From assembly GCA_019155185.1 (NCBI GenBank), contig CM032800.1, positions 19,073,431 through 19,137,430 of the forward strand: a stretch of DNA of 64,000 nt. Reading direction: 5' to 3'. The position numbers and the translations under genes are program-made. Source of the stretch: Beaufortia kweichowensis (taxonomy: Eukaryota > Chordata > Actinopteri > Cypriniformes > Gastromyzontidae). A model generated the notes under the pieces. It saw only the letters and a list, made by a program, of their open reading frames with translations, was not told the DNA's origin and did no database searches. Position 1 is the stretch's first letter; each line of letters begins with the position of its first letter. Positions 22,163 through 34,899 of this stretch are shown piece after piece.

Positions 22163-23824
22163 TGTGGCGAGGCGGTGCGAATTTGAGACCCAAGCCCAAG
22201 TTTTGTTCACTAATAATAAAGTCCGACTACGCCACCCTAAGGATTAACCCCAGGGAAAATACTCAAATTGAGTTAAAAGCACACAGGTTCGGTTCCCTCA
22301 CAAAATCAGGCCAGAGACGCAAGTATATAAAAAATACAAAATATTTATTACTACAACAAAGTTAAAATGCACACAGAATCAACAATACACTCGAAACCCC
22401 ACATCACAGACAACAAATAAAAGAAAAACCCTTAAGTAATAATTATGAAAAGACGTAAAAACAAAAAGAAAAATAAACAATACCAGCAGGACTGAGGCTC
22501 CCAACGGCAGGGATCAATGTAGAGTTGGTTTGGCAAAAGCACACTTCCACGCACACACACGCACACACACACACCTGTGCACTCTGAATCCCACTATCAA
22601 CCACTCAGTGTACACTGCACACGATGAAGGGAAAAACCACCACCACAAGGAGGGAGCGCAATCCACCCGTGGAACCCCAGCTCCTGCAATGAATCAGAAA
22701 GAAAATAAATAACTTAAAGATAGACTTGACAAAAATGGCAGTATGAGCAGCACTAATGCAGCAACTCCTCACGTAAATGGTATCAAAAGCAGACAGAAGT
22801 AAGGACAAGCAACATAACTTGAAACTGTTACAAACCACAGCTTCCACTCAGTAACTGATCACACACATTAAATTGTATTCATAGCTTGGGCACATGCAAC
22901 TGAAAGCACAAAACTTTATTAGTTTTACAGAAAAGAAAATCAAATTAGTTAAATTAAACAAAACGTCCACAATATCAACAAACCAAACTAAAACGGGTTG
23001 AATGATTTACTTCAAAAAAAGAAAGAAAATAAAGAAAGAGTACACGGAGGCCAATTGAATCTCTCTAGAAGTTAAAGAGCTAGTCCGGCCTCCTAAACAA
23101 TCAACACATGACACAGGGTCCTAGCACAACACGTAAAAATATAACCCAGCAGTCCCCTTTAAGAAATGCCAATGATGTGTCGGTGCAGCGGTTTAGAGAA
23201 CAGCTATTTTAACAGCTAGCAGACAGCTGCAAACGATCACGGCAGCAAACACTCACGGCATAGAGGCGAGAGGGAGAATCCTACAGCGAATACAAAACAA
23301 AAAGATGTTAAATCATGATATTATGCTCACTAAATTATAAATGGCGTCTAAAACACTTACCATCAGGATGTCGCACCAAATAAATGCTTTATAGGCACAA
23401 GTTTGTGGCAATCATACCCACCAATAAGGCAATGGGATACAGGAAATCAAGCCTGTTTTAGTGTGCAGGAAACAAATGTTAAACTCCCAACTACACTAAC
23501 TTAATCTACATCGTAGCATTACTCTTAGCAGTACATACCTGAGAGGCAAACAGTCATCAAATCCACTGAATCACACAACAGGGCAGCAGCACCAGAACAA
23601 ACTGCACTCTGATTAAACACACACGATTTCAAATTATGCACGCCAATATTTTCTAAATCACCATATTAAAACACAGCACACTTACCCACAGCTACCGTAA
23701 CCACCAGTAAACAAAGGGGAAGAATGGACGTAACGCATCCCAGGTAACAACCAATCAGCTCTTAAATAGGAGATACTACTCACTGATAGGCGGACACTGC
23801 TGTCAATCACCTAATCCTGTTACA
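22163..23824 (-). mobile_element. Solo LTR, 1662 bp, antisense copy
   Basis: On the minus strand it starts TGTAACAGGATTAGG and ends CGCCTCGCCACA. It is flanked by the 4-bp duplication CATG (22159-22162 and 23825-23828). It is a diverged copy of the LTR at 23894-25715 in the opposite orientation. Shared blocks include the terminal tgtggcg…caagcccaagttt stretch, cacttccac(a/g)cacac, ccaccacca…acccgtg…agctcct, gggagaatcct, and cggacgt(a/g)acg…atcccagg near the 5' end. No internal region with gag or pol is attached. Length and the 4-bp TSD fit an endogenous-retrovirus-like or other long-LTR family. Confidence 0.8.
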
Positions 23825-23893
23825 CATGAATTAATTTATATGTGAATAGCATTTGTAAAAACTTCAGTATTTAACACAAATGACTATTACAAA

Positions 23894-25715
23894 TGTTACC
23901 GTATGAATTAGGTAAGGGTGGCGATTGACACTTGTGTCTACCAATCGGCAGCGAGTGTACACTATTTCAGGGCTGGTTAGTTTCAGCCTGGGATTCGTCA
24001 CGTCCGGATCCTCCCCTTTTTCTGTGACTACAGCGGTTTCAGGTATGTGCTGATAGCACATAGCATTTTGCTAATCTCGTTTATTACTGCTCGTTGCTCT
24101 AATGCAGGGATGGACAAACTCGGCGCTGGAGGGCCGCTGTCCTGCAGAGTTTAGTTCCAACCCCAATTAAACACACCTGAACCAGCTAATCAAGGTCTAA
24201 TTAGGCATACAAGAAACTTTGAAGCAGGTGTGTTGAGGCAAGCTGGAGCTAAACTTTGCAGGACAGTGGCCCTCCAGGACCGAGTTTGCCCATCCCTGCT
24301 CTAATGGCTCGTTTGTTGTACCCCAACCTGTCTTTTCATCAGTGCGTGTGTATGTGTGTCTCCGTCGGATGCTGTAGTGGATTTGATCGTTCCTTTCAGG
24401 TAGGAGAAAGTTGTTTGATGGTAAACAATGTTTTAGCTTTACTGAGGGGTGGGTGGTTTGAGTAATGTGCAGTCCCTGTACTTCAGTTTAACAGCGGATT
24501 ATTTGAAGGCTGTGTATCCTGAGCGGTGAACCGATTGTAAAACTTATCTATCCGCATTTGGTAAGTCTTTGTTTGGGTTTGCTGGGGGGGATTTTCAGCG
24601 TGTGATGCGCAATTCATAGTAACCCTGTTTATGTGCTCGTATTATTCCTATTCGTAATAGGATTCTCCCTTTCATCCTGGGTGATTATTATTATTATTAT
24701 TGCAGCTGGGTTGTCTTTGCCGCTGTGCGCTGTACGAACAATATCGAATTAACAACTAATTAAGGGTACTTCTGCTGCGGCCGTTGAGTTTCTGTGATTT
24801 ATTCGAAGTACATCTACTGGTTCACTATAAGGTGAATATCGTGCAGTTATTGGAGCTGGCCTAAAGACGACGTAGCCGCTCCTTACGAGCTCTGTTCTCT
24901 CTGGGTTTTCTTTCATTGTGTTTATTTTATTTCTTTTGAATATTTGTATATTGTTTGTTGTGTTGTGGTGACTGTTGTCCATCGTTTCTACGGTGGAATT
25001 GTGATTTACTTAGACTTTCATTCATTTTCTGTTCATGAGATTTATTTATTTTGTTTTTGATTTCTTTTAGGAGCTAGGGTCTCACGGGTGAAAGATCTTT
25101 GGTGGTGGTGCTACTGCTTCAACGTTGCCGTGTGACACTTTTGAAGTGTACGAGTGCGTGATCTGAGTTCACGGTGGGGTGTGTGTGGAAGTGCGCTTTG
25201 GGATAATTAAATAAATCACTCCGGTGGGTAACCTCAGCCCTGCTATTAATTATATTATATTTTGTTTTGTTTATTTGGATGTTGTGTAAATTGGTTTGTT
25301 TTATGTTCCTTTCTTCTGTTGTTTCTTTGTTTTTTTGTTTCTTAAGTTTGTTTCTGTAATTTGGTATAATTTCAGTTTTTGCCTTTTATGTAATTGGTTT
25401 TGTATGTATTTTGTTTTTCCTTATCACTCGAGAGAGAGCTGCCATGTGTGGCGCTGTAGTATTGAGGCTATTTTAAATGACTTTTTCTATTTTTGAATTC
25501 AAGTGATAAAATAAATGTTGTACTTTTTATATGATGCCCACGTTTCTTGCCTACATTTCTTTTTAAGATAATTGAACCTGTGTGTCCTAATAACAACAAA
25601 CTTTGGGGTTTATTTCTATTTCCTGGGTAAAACCCTCCCAGGTTGCGTAGTCGACTTTTATACAAGTAGATAAACTTGGGCTTGTGTGTGTTAATCTGTA
25701 CCGCGCCGCGCCACA
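23894..25715 (+). mobile_element. Solo LTR, 1822 bp, sense copy with nested MITE
   Basis: It starts TGTTACCGTATGAATTAGG and ends CCGCGCCGCGCCACA. It is flanked by the 4-bp duplication CAAA (23890-23893 and 25716-25719). It contains a 194-bp hAT MITE plus its 8-bp TSD; without them it is about 1620 bp, close to the 1662-bp partner. A CCAAT motif (accaatcggc, ~23940) lies near the 5' end, and several gtaagt/ggtatg donor-like sites follow. The 3' part holds aaataaat signals. No protein-coding region is present. Confidence 0.8.
24105..24298. mobile_element. hAT-type MITE, 194 bp
   Basis: The terminal inverted repeats run cagggatgg(a/g)caaactcgg, then c(g/t)ctggagggcc. The flanks are the 8-bp duplication CTCTAATG (24097-24104 and 24299-24306). 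Length, TIR and 8-bp TSD are characteristic of non-autonomous hAT elements. It inserted into the solo LTR. Confidence 0.95.
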
Positions 25716-25719
25716 CAAA

Positions 25720-27200
25720 GTATGTTCTCAAAGAGTACAGAATGAATATGTGATAGTTTGTGTCCATTTTTATAAATTAAGGAATGTAGAGATGTGTCCT
25801 TTGTTTTAGCCAAAGCTGCCGCATGGCCGGTTAATTACCCGCCACATGTGGAGGTCCTGAGGAGTTTTATGGCCAGGCTGGCCTGAATCTTTGGGTGAGG
25901 GGTTTAGTTTGATGATAAGGCTTTCCTATAGAGGGTGTCTGGCAGTTTCTCTGGTAGCCTTATCCGATGACACTGTTGGGACCTGAAATGCCTTCTGGAG
26001 TGCTGTTCACTACAACGGAGAGAACCAATATAAATAATCAAGCAGCCTTACCCTTCGTTCTCTCCAGTCTTTCAGCACTGGCACACCCAACCTCCGCTAT
26101 TGCACTATTGCTCCGCAGGACACCTCAACTAAGCCTGCGGCTGCACCACGGGGCCGCCAGCCTTCCCGTGCTGCTGCTTATACCCCCAGACAGAGCCATC
26201 GCAATGGCTGTGCCAAGTGCGTGACTGCACAAAGCCTCGTGCCTCCTGAAGACCTCGCGTTGCGCCGTAATTAAGAAACAGCTGACTCGATTACATTAAA
26301 TGCACTTTATAACTTTTGTTCTGACTTTTTATGATCTACGAGTACATCACGAATCCATTTTACAAACCGCATCTTTCCTTATCCCGAATCACTGCGGTTC
26401 ACCGATAATAAGCTTTTGTATTGGGACTATTTAGACCGGTCGGAAAGCCACTGTTGTGGAGTTACACTGTATCTCTGTGACTCATCATAGCAAAAACAGA
26501 GAAGTAATAACATCCACAGTGTTCTTCCGCAAGACGAAAGCGGTTTGTTCAATATAATAACCGCTAGCCACGGAAAGCCACATATCTCAACGCACATATC
26601 TCTTTGTGTTTTGAAAGACTGTAATAGTTAAACGCCATAGTCTGTATATACGTGTTGATATCCTGTGTTATTATTCTGCTGCATTATTATAATAAGGCTA
26701 CTATGCAGTAGACTTACAATGGCTATAAGTGTGCAATGTGATTCAAGTCATTACGGCATTGCACGTTAAGTTAAGTCCATTTTATTTTTGGTCGCCTGAG
26801 AAGTTCTAGGAAATACCCAAGAAATCCACCTACATTTAAAAATGTGAATTTATTACATGAATTAAGAAAGCACTGAAGCCTAGAGGGATTTCACCTGACC
26901 ATAACACAATGTTTTAAATTAACCCCTAAGAACATAGAATCATTCCTTTTGATAGGGAAAGTGTTAGTGACACCCGTGTCACAGTGGGTTCTTAGGAGTT
27001 AAAAAAGCATAGCCTAACTATTGCGCACCTTTCAGTCAACATGCCAGTAATGGCTAGCAGAAGGAGTGGCTACTGTCTCTAGACATGTTTTAAAGTTTTT
27101 AATTAGTGCATGTTCACATAGGACTCAACCGAAAATGGTACTGTTTGTTTTCCTAATACTGTCTGTTTGCTTCACTGCCAGAGAAGCGATGGATGCTGGA
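25720..27200. other. Unassigned non-coding DNA
   Basis: No recognisable gene or element ends. An 85-codon open frame at 25967-26224 is Leu/Ala/Pro-rich and unlike any family I know. It lies beside short inverted motifs (aaggctttcctatagaggg…gccttatccgatg) but is not supported as a gene. Confidence 0.35.
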
Positions 27201-27239
27201 AGAAAGAACATAAAGCGTCGGGTGACGCCTCCCTGCCAC

Positions 27240-30200
27240 TAAAACTTTTCCTGAAGATGGCGGCACGGCAGTAGCACACAGCGGCCACTCCGGATACAAA
27301 TGGTGCTATTTCGTCTTTTTTAACGCCACGTTACACGGCAAATGGACATCGGTGCAACCGGTGTTCGTGTATTTCAGACACATTTACATCTAAATAATAA
27401 CACCACAGCTGCTCTACAAGATGATCTGTTGGGAGAAGCTACACGATCTCGGCATGCTGCGGGGACCAGGCCTTCAGCCCTCGGCGTCGTCGGATGCCGG
27501 TGGCCGGGGAGGGACGCCGCAAAGCGGTGCACGAGAAAGCAGAAGCGCGGCAAGTGGGCGGGGGTCCGTGCTAGGCTAAAAACAAACCCTAGCCGGCCGG
27601 CTCTCCCGTCCATCCTACTCTCCAATGTCTGTTCCCTGGATAATAACTGGACTACATCCGACTCCAGCAAACTACACGGCGTGAGTTTACAGACTGCTGC
27701 GTCTTTGTTTTCACGAAGACACGGCTCAGCGAAAGAGTTCCGGACGCCGCCATTCAGCTAGACGGGCTAACCGTGTTTCGTGCCGACAGAAACACAGCTC
27801 TGTCTTGGTAAGACTCGCAGTGGTGGCTTGTGTGTTTACATCAACATGGAATGGTGCAAGAACTCAGTGCTAGTTTCTAGTTACTGCTCATCGCAGTTGG
27901 AGTTTGTGACTGTTAGATGCAGACCTTTTTATTTACCACGGGAATTCACTACCGTGCTCATTATCAGTGTTTACATTCCACCCAGCGCTAATGCCGGTGA
28001 TGCGCTCTATGAACTGTATGGGGCTATAAGCGAACTGCAGAACTTTAACCCCGATGGACTGTTTATTGTTGCTGGAGATTTCAATCATGCAAATCTCAAG
28101 TCAGTGCTGCCTAAATTCCATCAGTATGTGGACTTTGCAACGAGGGGGAAAAACACGCTGGATCTTGTTTACACAAACATCCCCGGCGCGTACAGGGTGT
28201 AGCCCCACCTCGGCTACTCAGACCGCATCTCTGTTATGCTAATTCCGGCATACAGACCGCTCGTCAAATGATCGAAACCGGTTCTGAAGCAGGTGCAAAC
28301 CTGTCCGGCAGGAGCCATCTCTGCTCTTCAGGACTGTTTTGAACACACTGACTGGCACATGTTTAGGGAAGCGGCAACTGACGGCGACTCCACCAACTTG
28401 GAGGAATATGCAACATCAGTGACCAGCTATATTAGCAAGTGCATTGATGACATCACCATCTCCAAGACCATCACCACACGCTCAAACCAGAAGCCGTGGA
28501 TGACTGCAGAGGTGCGTGTGCTACTGAGAACCTGAGACTCCGCCTTCAGGGCAGGCGACAAAGCGGCCCTAAGAACAGCGAGGGCCAAACTGTCCCGGGC
28601 CATTGGAGAAGCAAAGCACGCACATGCTCAGAGAATCCACAGCCACTTCACGACCAGCAGAGACACGCGGCGCATGTGGCAGGGCATCCAGAGTATCACC
28701 AACTACAGGTCGACTCTACCTGCCTGTGACAGTGATGCCTCCCTCCCAGATGCGCTGAATGACTTCTACGCTCGGTTTGAGGCACAAAACGATGTAACGG
28801 CGAGGAAGACTCCCCCTCCCCCCAATGACCAGGTGCTGTGTCTAACCACAGCTGATGTAAGGAAGAGTTAACCTGCGGAAGGCTGCTGGACTAGACAACA
28901 TTCCTGGTAGGGTGCTCGGAGGATGTGCATACCAACTGGCAGATGTTTTCACAGACATCTTCAACATCTCTCTGAGCAGCACCGTAGTTCCAACGTGCTT
29001 CAAGGCCACCACCATCATCCCCGTGCCAAAGAAGTCTCCAGTGTCCTGCCACTACGATTTCCGTAATGTTGCACTTACACCTGTCATCATGAAGTGCTTC
29101 GAGAGGCTCGTCTTGAGGCACTTTAAGACCCTGCTGCCCCCTCATTAGACCCCCTGCAATTCGCTTACCGCCACAACCACTCAACAGATGACGCCATCAA
29201 CACCACCCTCCATCTGGCCCTCACCCACCTGGACAATAAAAACACATATGTTCGAATGCTCTTCATTGACTTCAGTTCAGCATTCAACACCATCATTCCT
29301 CAGCACCTGACTGAAAAGCTGAACCTGCTGGGACTGAACACCTCCCTCTGCAACTGGATCCTGGACTTCCTGACTGAGAGAACACAGTCAGTCCGGATCG
29401 GGAACAGCATCTCCAGCACCACCACACTGAGCACTGGGGCCCCTCAGGGCTGTGTGCTCAGTCCATTGCTGTTCACTCTGCTAACTTATGACTGTATAGC
29501 AATGCACAGCTCGAACCACATCATTAAGTTCACTGATGACACGTGGTGGGTCTCATCAGCAAGAACGATGAGTCAGCATACAGAGAGGAGGTGAAACAGC
29601 TTGGACTGGTGTAAAGCCAACAACCTGTCTCTGAACGTGGAAAAAACTAAAGAGATGGTAGTTGACTTCAGAAGAGCAGAGAGAGACCACTCTCTGTTGA
29701 ACATCGGTGGCTCCCCTGTGGAGATCGTAAAGAGCACCAAGTTTCTTGGCGTTCACCTGACGGAGAACCTCACCTGGTCGCTCAACACTAGTTCCACAGC
29801 AAAAAAAGCCCAGCAGCGCCTGTACTTTCTGAGAAGGCTGAGGAAAGCACATCTCCCACCCCCATCCTCACTGTGTTCTACAGAGGGACAATCGAGAGTA
29901 TCCTGAGCAGCTGCATCACTGCCTGGTTTGGGAATTGCACCGTCTTGGACCGCAAGACCCTGCAGCGGATAGTGAGAACAGCTGAAAAGATCATCGGGGT
30001 CTCTCTCCCCTCTATCACAGACATTTACACCTCACGCTGCATCCGCAAAGCCACCAGCATTCTGAATGACCCCACACAAACCCCTCACACACACTTTTCA
30101 CCCTCCTACCGTCCGATAAACGGTACCGAAGCATTCGGTCCCTCACGACCAGACTTTGCAACAGTTTTTTCCCCCATGCCATCAGGCTGCTAAACTCAAA

Positions 30201-30465
30201 ATAACTAATTACAAATTACACTACTGCTATTGGACTGATTTTTTTTTTATATTTGCACTGTCATTTTACACAATCACTACAGTCACTTTCATATTGAACT
30301 GTGCATTGGTCTGCGTTACTGTCTTGTGCTGTCTGTTTGCACTTTATGTATATAGAGTTTTTTGTACTGTAGCACCTTGGTCCTGGAGAAACGTTGTTTT
30401 GTTTCACTATGTACTTGTATATGGCTGAAATGACAATAAACTCCACTTTGATTTTTGACTTTTGA
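27240..30465 (+). mobile_element. CR1/Rex1-like LINE, near full length but broken
   Basis: The copy is a non-LTR retrotransposon with a GC-rich 5' leader (aagatggcggcacggcagta at ~27255), an endonuclease-reverse transcriptase frame and a 3' UTR. The 3' UTR ends accttggtcctggagaaacg…gaaatgacaataaa, a 3' end common in fish genomes. I place it in the CR1/Rex1 group from the RT wording (VFTDIFNISLSSTVVPTCFK, FIDFSSAFNTIIPQ), with moderate confidence in the exact clade. The 5' boundary is approximate and no TSD was identified. Confidence 0.8.
27596..30193 (+). pseudogene. CR1/Rex1-like endonuclease/RT gene, multiply frameshifted
   Basis: The pieces follow the normal order. Endonuclease: ILLSNVCSLDNN at ~27608, then 27780-28199 with SGGLCVYINMEWCKNS, FIVAGDFNHANL and NTLDLVYTNI. 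Linker: 28293-28535 and then another frame. RT: 28867-29148 with CFKATTIIPVPKKSPVSC, then 29150-29594 with FAYRHNHSTDDAI, FIDFSSAFNTIIPQ and TGAPQGCVLSPLLF. Thumb/C-terminus: 29601-30193 with KFLGVHLTENLTWS. At least six frame changes or stops break it. The catalytic box reads FTDD (29530-29541) where FADD is usual in this group, so even an intact frame would carry a non-consensus active site. Confidence 0.8.
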
Positions 30466-31599
30466 AATAAAATAAAAGGACTCTCAAAATTTGTGATATA
30501 CTTTAATTGCATGCTTTATGGTAATATTTCAACATTTATATGTTAATCTGTGTGGTTTCGAGCACGTTTAATGCTATCGCTTTAATTTAGTGCAAATAGT
30601 CAATTTCTACAAGCAGTATTAGCTTGTCGAGATGTATCAGTGTTGTGTTAACGTGCCAAGGGAGAACTGGCTCTGCTGGTTGAGTCAGGGTTCTCCCGAG
30701 CTTTTTAGTTCCCCGCCACCATTTGCTCGCTGCATCAGCTTTCAGAGTTTTATACTTTTATACTAGTTTTATACTAATAATATTACTTTTAATGTAATTC
30801 TTTGAGTAAAATATTTGCTACTTTACCTAGTAATGTTACTATAATATATATATATATATTATATTATATTATATATATATCATTTAATTCATTCTGTAAA
30901 TATGCCCATTTTTAGAAACGTACCAATCACAATATGAACTGGAAAACCTGGAAAAGAAATTGAATGTAATAAATAACTATTAAATCCATTAGATCCATGT
31001 CACTACACTATATTGTTTTTGTTTTACTGTGGCTTATATATCATTTGCAATTGCAACTTTAATGTGTTGACAGTTTTGCAGTTAACAATTTGATAATGAT
31101 ATGATCATTGTAAATATGCAATATAATTATTTATAAGCATATTTAAAAATCAACTGATAATTGCAAACTTGGAAATGTTCAAGAGCAATCTTATCTGGCC
31201 TTTAGATTGTGTGTTGAGATACAGTATATTGTTCCATGTGCCAATGTCCACCTAGTGAATACTGTGTAAAGCACAACAAATTTACTTACATTCTAAGAAA
31301 TGTGCCTGCAGGATTCTGCCATAGTGACTGAATCATATTTTTCTGGTTTTCACACAGACAGACAATTCACAAGTTCACATTTGCAGATAATATAAAGGAA
31401 GAGGAATGGTATGTGTATTTGGTGTGCTGTCCGGGGAGAGGGCTGTGAGCTCCTGCAATTCTTTCCAAACCTAAAGCACTCTCCACTTGTCCGGGGAGAG
31501 GGCTGTGAGCTCGGTACCTGCCCGAACACAGAGCATTTCCCCTAGAAAAGGGTTAGATGGTGAGGAGACGTGGAGCTGGAAGACTGGCGAGAAACGAAG
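30466..31599. other. Unassigned AT-rich DNA with direct duplication
   Basis: It contains an (AT)n-type tract at 30843-30883. A 24-bp exact direct repeat (gtccggggagagggctgtga plus gctc) occurs at 31429-31452 and 31489-31512, 60 bp apart. No gene is seen. Confidence 0.4.
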
Positions 31600-31799
31600 G
31601 GTAGGGCTGCTTGATTATTTATAGAGGTTCTCTCTGTGCTGTTTGGGCAGACAGTGAGATTACTGATGATGCACCGGCGGTGTCGATTATCTGCCCGTTC
31701 TTCTCCCGAAATTTGTTAATAAAACATCACTTAAACAGGCTTTCTGAAGATAGAGAAGCTGATGACGGCACATTGTATGGTCTCCATGACATGGATTGC

Positions 31800-31942
31800 T
31801 ACATCACCTGACCTTTGTGTTGCCTAAACATGTGTTCTTGAATCCCTGACCACTGACTGCTATCTGTTATTACATGTAAAGCTGCTTTGATACAATGATC
31901 TTTGTGAAAAGCGCTATACAAATAAAATTGAATTGAATTGTT
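31800..31942 (+). mobile_element. L2 (family B) 3' tail
   Basis: The fragment runs ccctgaccactgactgctat, acatgtaaagctgctttgat, then agcgctatacaaataaaatt. It matches the 3' end of the L2 at 47.86-47.95 kb and the antisense copy at 43.86-44.06 kb. It is a 5'-truncated insertion ending in a short ttgaa repeat. Confidence 0.8.
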
Positions 31943-33748
31943 CAGACCCAGGTACGTCAGCTTCTTGATGCACCATTGAGTTCTCTTGAAAGGGAATGCA
32001 GGGTTTCCACTGTTACTTTGTCAGGTATTTTCAATGATATATAAAAAAAGTTCAAATGTATTACTTTTATTGAAATGAATGTGTAATTATAGTCAGTAGA
32101 ATATGTTTTCTCCCACACCGAAACATATCCTATGAACCACTGAATAACACTGTGCAGGCAGTGTCTATAGATGTAGCTATGTTCATGCAAATAGTCATAT
32201 ATCTCATGTATCAAAACCATCATGATTCCTGAGTTTTCTCATCAGCAGCATTTTTGCAGTCTACAAGCATTACCTTAGATACAATTTAGAAAAAATAGCT
32301 TTACATCAAATATGAGATGTAAGGAATTATCGCTTCTAATTCCACAGTTGAACATGACCTGTTATATTCTAAGTGAAAGAGGTTGTAATTAAGACTGCTT
32401 CACTCTCTCAAACATTTACTCTGTGGTTGAGTCTATTGATATCAGTGAACTCGAGGGCTTTTCTCTGAGCTCATCAAACACAGTATCACAGATCCGCAGG
32501 TACATGTGCAAGCAGATAAGCTTGGATTCGCTGGCACCTGCGACCCGGCCCTCTTTCTACTCAAACACCCTATTACCACTTATTGATCTCTGCATAGCTG
32601 AAGAAATCTGCCTTGTGTTTACTGCTTGTTTCAACCCCAAAGAAATAGAAACACATAAACCAAAAATAAACAGTAGCTACTTCAGTGGTTTGTCTCTGTC
32701 ATCACCCAATAATTGATATGCATTTTGGAGCGGTAAATAAACTTGCCTCACTGATGAATCTCTATTAAATCAACTTTTAATCACAATGTAGGCTACTGCC
32801 CATACATCAAGTGTGTGACAGTGTAGATATTTCATTTTTTTTTTTAAATTGCTTGTTTTGTTAGTTCATGGCATAGTCCATTATTTGATAAACTTTAAAA
32901 AAGGATTTGCTACATCAGATTATTTTGCTAAGTCAAAGTAACTTAGGCACATGTAAACTTTATCTTAACACAGTTCAAAATAGTCAGGATGATGATGGAT
33001 ATGACGTAATGATTAGTTTCTTATCTTTTGTAGGATGATGAGGATGGCACACGCCACACTTGCTGTGGTTAGGGTTGGTCCAGGTGTGGCAGGATGGTTA
33101 TTTCAGGGGTTGGCCTCTCGGTGGCGCTCTTTATTAAATAAAAGTCGGTAAGAGTTGGTGCTGCTATTGAATTGGTTCCTGCTTTATATTTCACCAAAAC
33201 TATGGTGGCATGATTTGTTCCTTTCACATAATGAACTGTGGGTATGTGCAGTATATATTTTAATGTTTGCATATGAGGCCAACAGAGAATAAAGTTTGTG
33301 TTTTTTGTTTCTTTTCTAATATTCAATTGATATTATCGTTTGCTTTATGTTTTGCATTTGCTTGTTTTTCATAATTCTGGTCATTTGTTTTATTATTGTG
33401 ATGGCATGTGTTTCTGTGACTTGGGATCTTTATTTCGTTTAATGTCCCAGTACAGCAAGAGGTAGACAGCTCTTATTTACGGGCTCTGCGGTGTCTTCTG
33501 CATTTATGCAGGGGTCATTCATACAACATCTAGACATCTGGACTACTCTGAATTAACTGGACGCATGCAAGCATGGTATCTATGTGTCTTGATTTAAAAC
33601 AAATGAACAGAGGTAGGTAAAACCACAAATCATTTACACTGTAGTTGTAAGCGTGCATCAGACGAGGCAGAACACGAGAATATAGTTCAAAGTCTTTTAC
33701 TGAACTTCATCAGAGGAATAACAAACTGGTACAGACTTCACTTCAGAA
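31943..33748. other. Unassigned intergenic DNA
   Basis: Mostly AT-rich with no mobile-element ends that I can pin down. The 97-codon frame at 32423-32716 has ordinary composition but no recognisable motif, splice context or partner exons. Confidence 0.35.
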
Positions 33749-33772
33749 GGGTTAGGGTTAGGGTTAGGGTTG
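33749..33772 (+). repeat. Short interstitial telomere-like repeat
   Basis: It holds almost four units of GGGTTA/TTAGGG. The flanks look like an ordinary dispersed repeat, so it is more likely an expanded microsatellite inside that repeat than a chromosome-fusion scar. Confidence 0.85.
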
Positions 33773-34899
33773 TATAATCCAATACAGGCATAGAAAACAG
33801 CGGAGAACAACACGCTGAGATTACTCACAAACTTTTCCAGGTAAATGCACGGCTGACAGACAGAGTTACGAACAGAAGCATAACATTTACAACAACACCA
33901 GACAATGAACAAAAGCAAACACACACATTAAATAATGTCCATAATAATGAGGGAACAGACGGTGCAGGTTTGCGGGGCTGAGTGTCATTGATTGATGACA
34001 GGTGTGCGGGGTGCAATGGATGGTGGGAAATGAAGTTCTTAATAGTCCGGGGATGAAGAGCGGGTGACGTGATGTAGAGAACCCGATGCTGAAGGCATCG
34101 ACAGTGTGGCCTGTCTTTTATATAAATGTGTTTTTTTTTTGCTACTGGTTTATGTTACTATGTTCCTAATACGTTGTTACTTGGTACCCATGTACCAGAA
34201 CCTTTTAGATCACAAGTAAAGTGTAGTAGAAGGCCCTACCCCATACATTTCCACTGATACGTCATAAAACACGATCCGATGGAGAAGCGATCCGTCTGCA
34301 GTAGACAGCAGTTGTGCGTGAGTTCGGCTTAGTTCTGTTTACTTTGTTACTGCGCTGTGTTGAATATTGCCTATTGTTGGTTAGGAATTGTCTTTTATTG
34401 ATCTATAGCGTTTCTAAAAGGTAACCTTTATTTTATTCAATCCTGACCTGACCTCCTAATTCGTTAACTGTAGCATTTTAAACGATATTACTGCTTCCTG
34501 AGAGCTATAACTTTGCACTTAGCACTCGATTACGCGGAGCTATCCCAGGTGTTAGCTCGTAGTTTCGACCCCAGCAACATTAGCCTAATTAAGCCTTTGT
34601 TGTGTAAAGTGGAAAGGCGTGTTTAGCTGTTTTCAATCAAGTCGTAATCAGCGATTGCACTTAAACGGCGCACCCGTAGCGTCAGCGGTAGCGTCAGCCC
34701 TCGTGTGAAGCCCTCCTCGTGTGAAGACCTACGAGTGTAAAGACCATCGACTCTACCTGTGCGACTCCACCGAGCAAGGACACCGACAAGGCACTTAAGT
34801 ATCACGCTCTGTTTTAAGTAATATGTTTAACATGACTTTTTATTTGATGCATCCCTCTTTGTAAACTCCATGCACTCTCAGCCTATCCCTGTAATCCAC
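33773..34899. other. Dispersed-repeat-like DNA and probable L2 5' UTR
   Basis: 33660-34045 resembles a non-coding dispersed repeat with a poly-purine-rich end (gatggtgggaaatgaagttc). From ~34260 to 34900 the sequence leads directly into the L2 at 34.9 kb and is probably its 5' untranslated promoter region, although I have no second copy here to prove it. Confidence 0.35.

Noticed and set aside
22163..25715. A single 3.5-kb foldback transposon or palindrome
   Set aside because: Each arm has its own TG…CA ends and a different 4-bp TSD, so two separate insertions fit better.
25967..26224. 85-codon Leu/Pro/Ala-rich frame as a gene
   Set aside because: No family resemblance, no conserved context, and likely chance in GC-richer repeat DNA.
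33749..33772. Chromosome-fusion telomere scar
   Set aside because: Under four TTAGGG units inside ordinary repeat sequence; too short to support a fusion.
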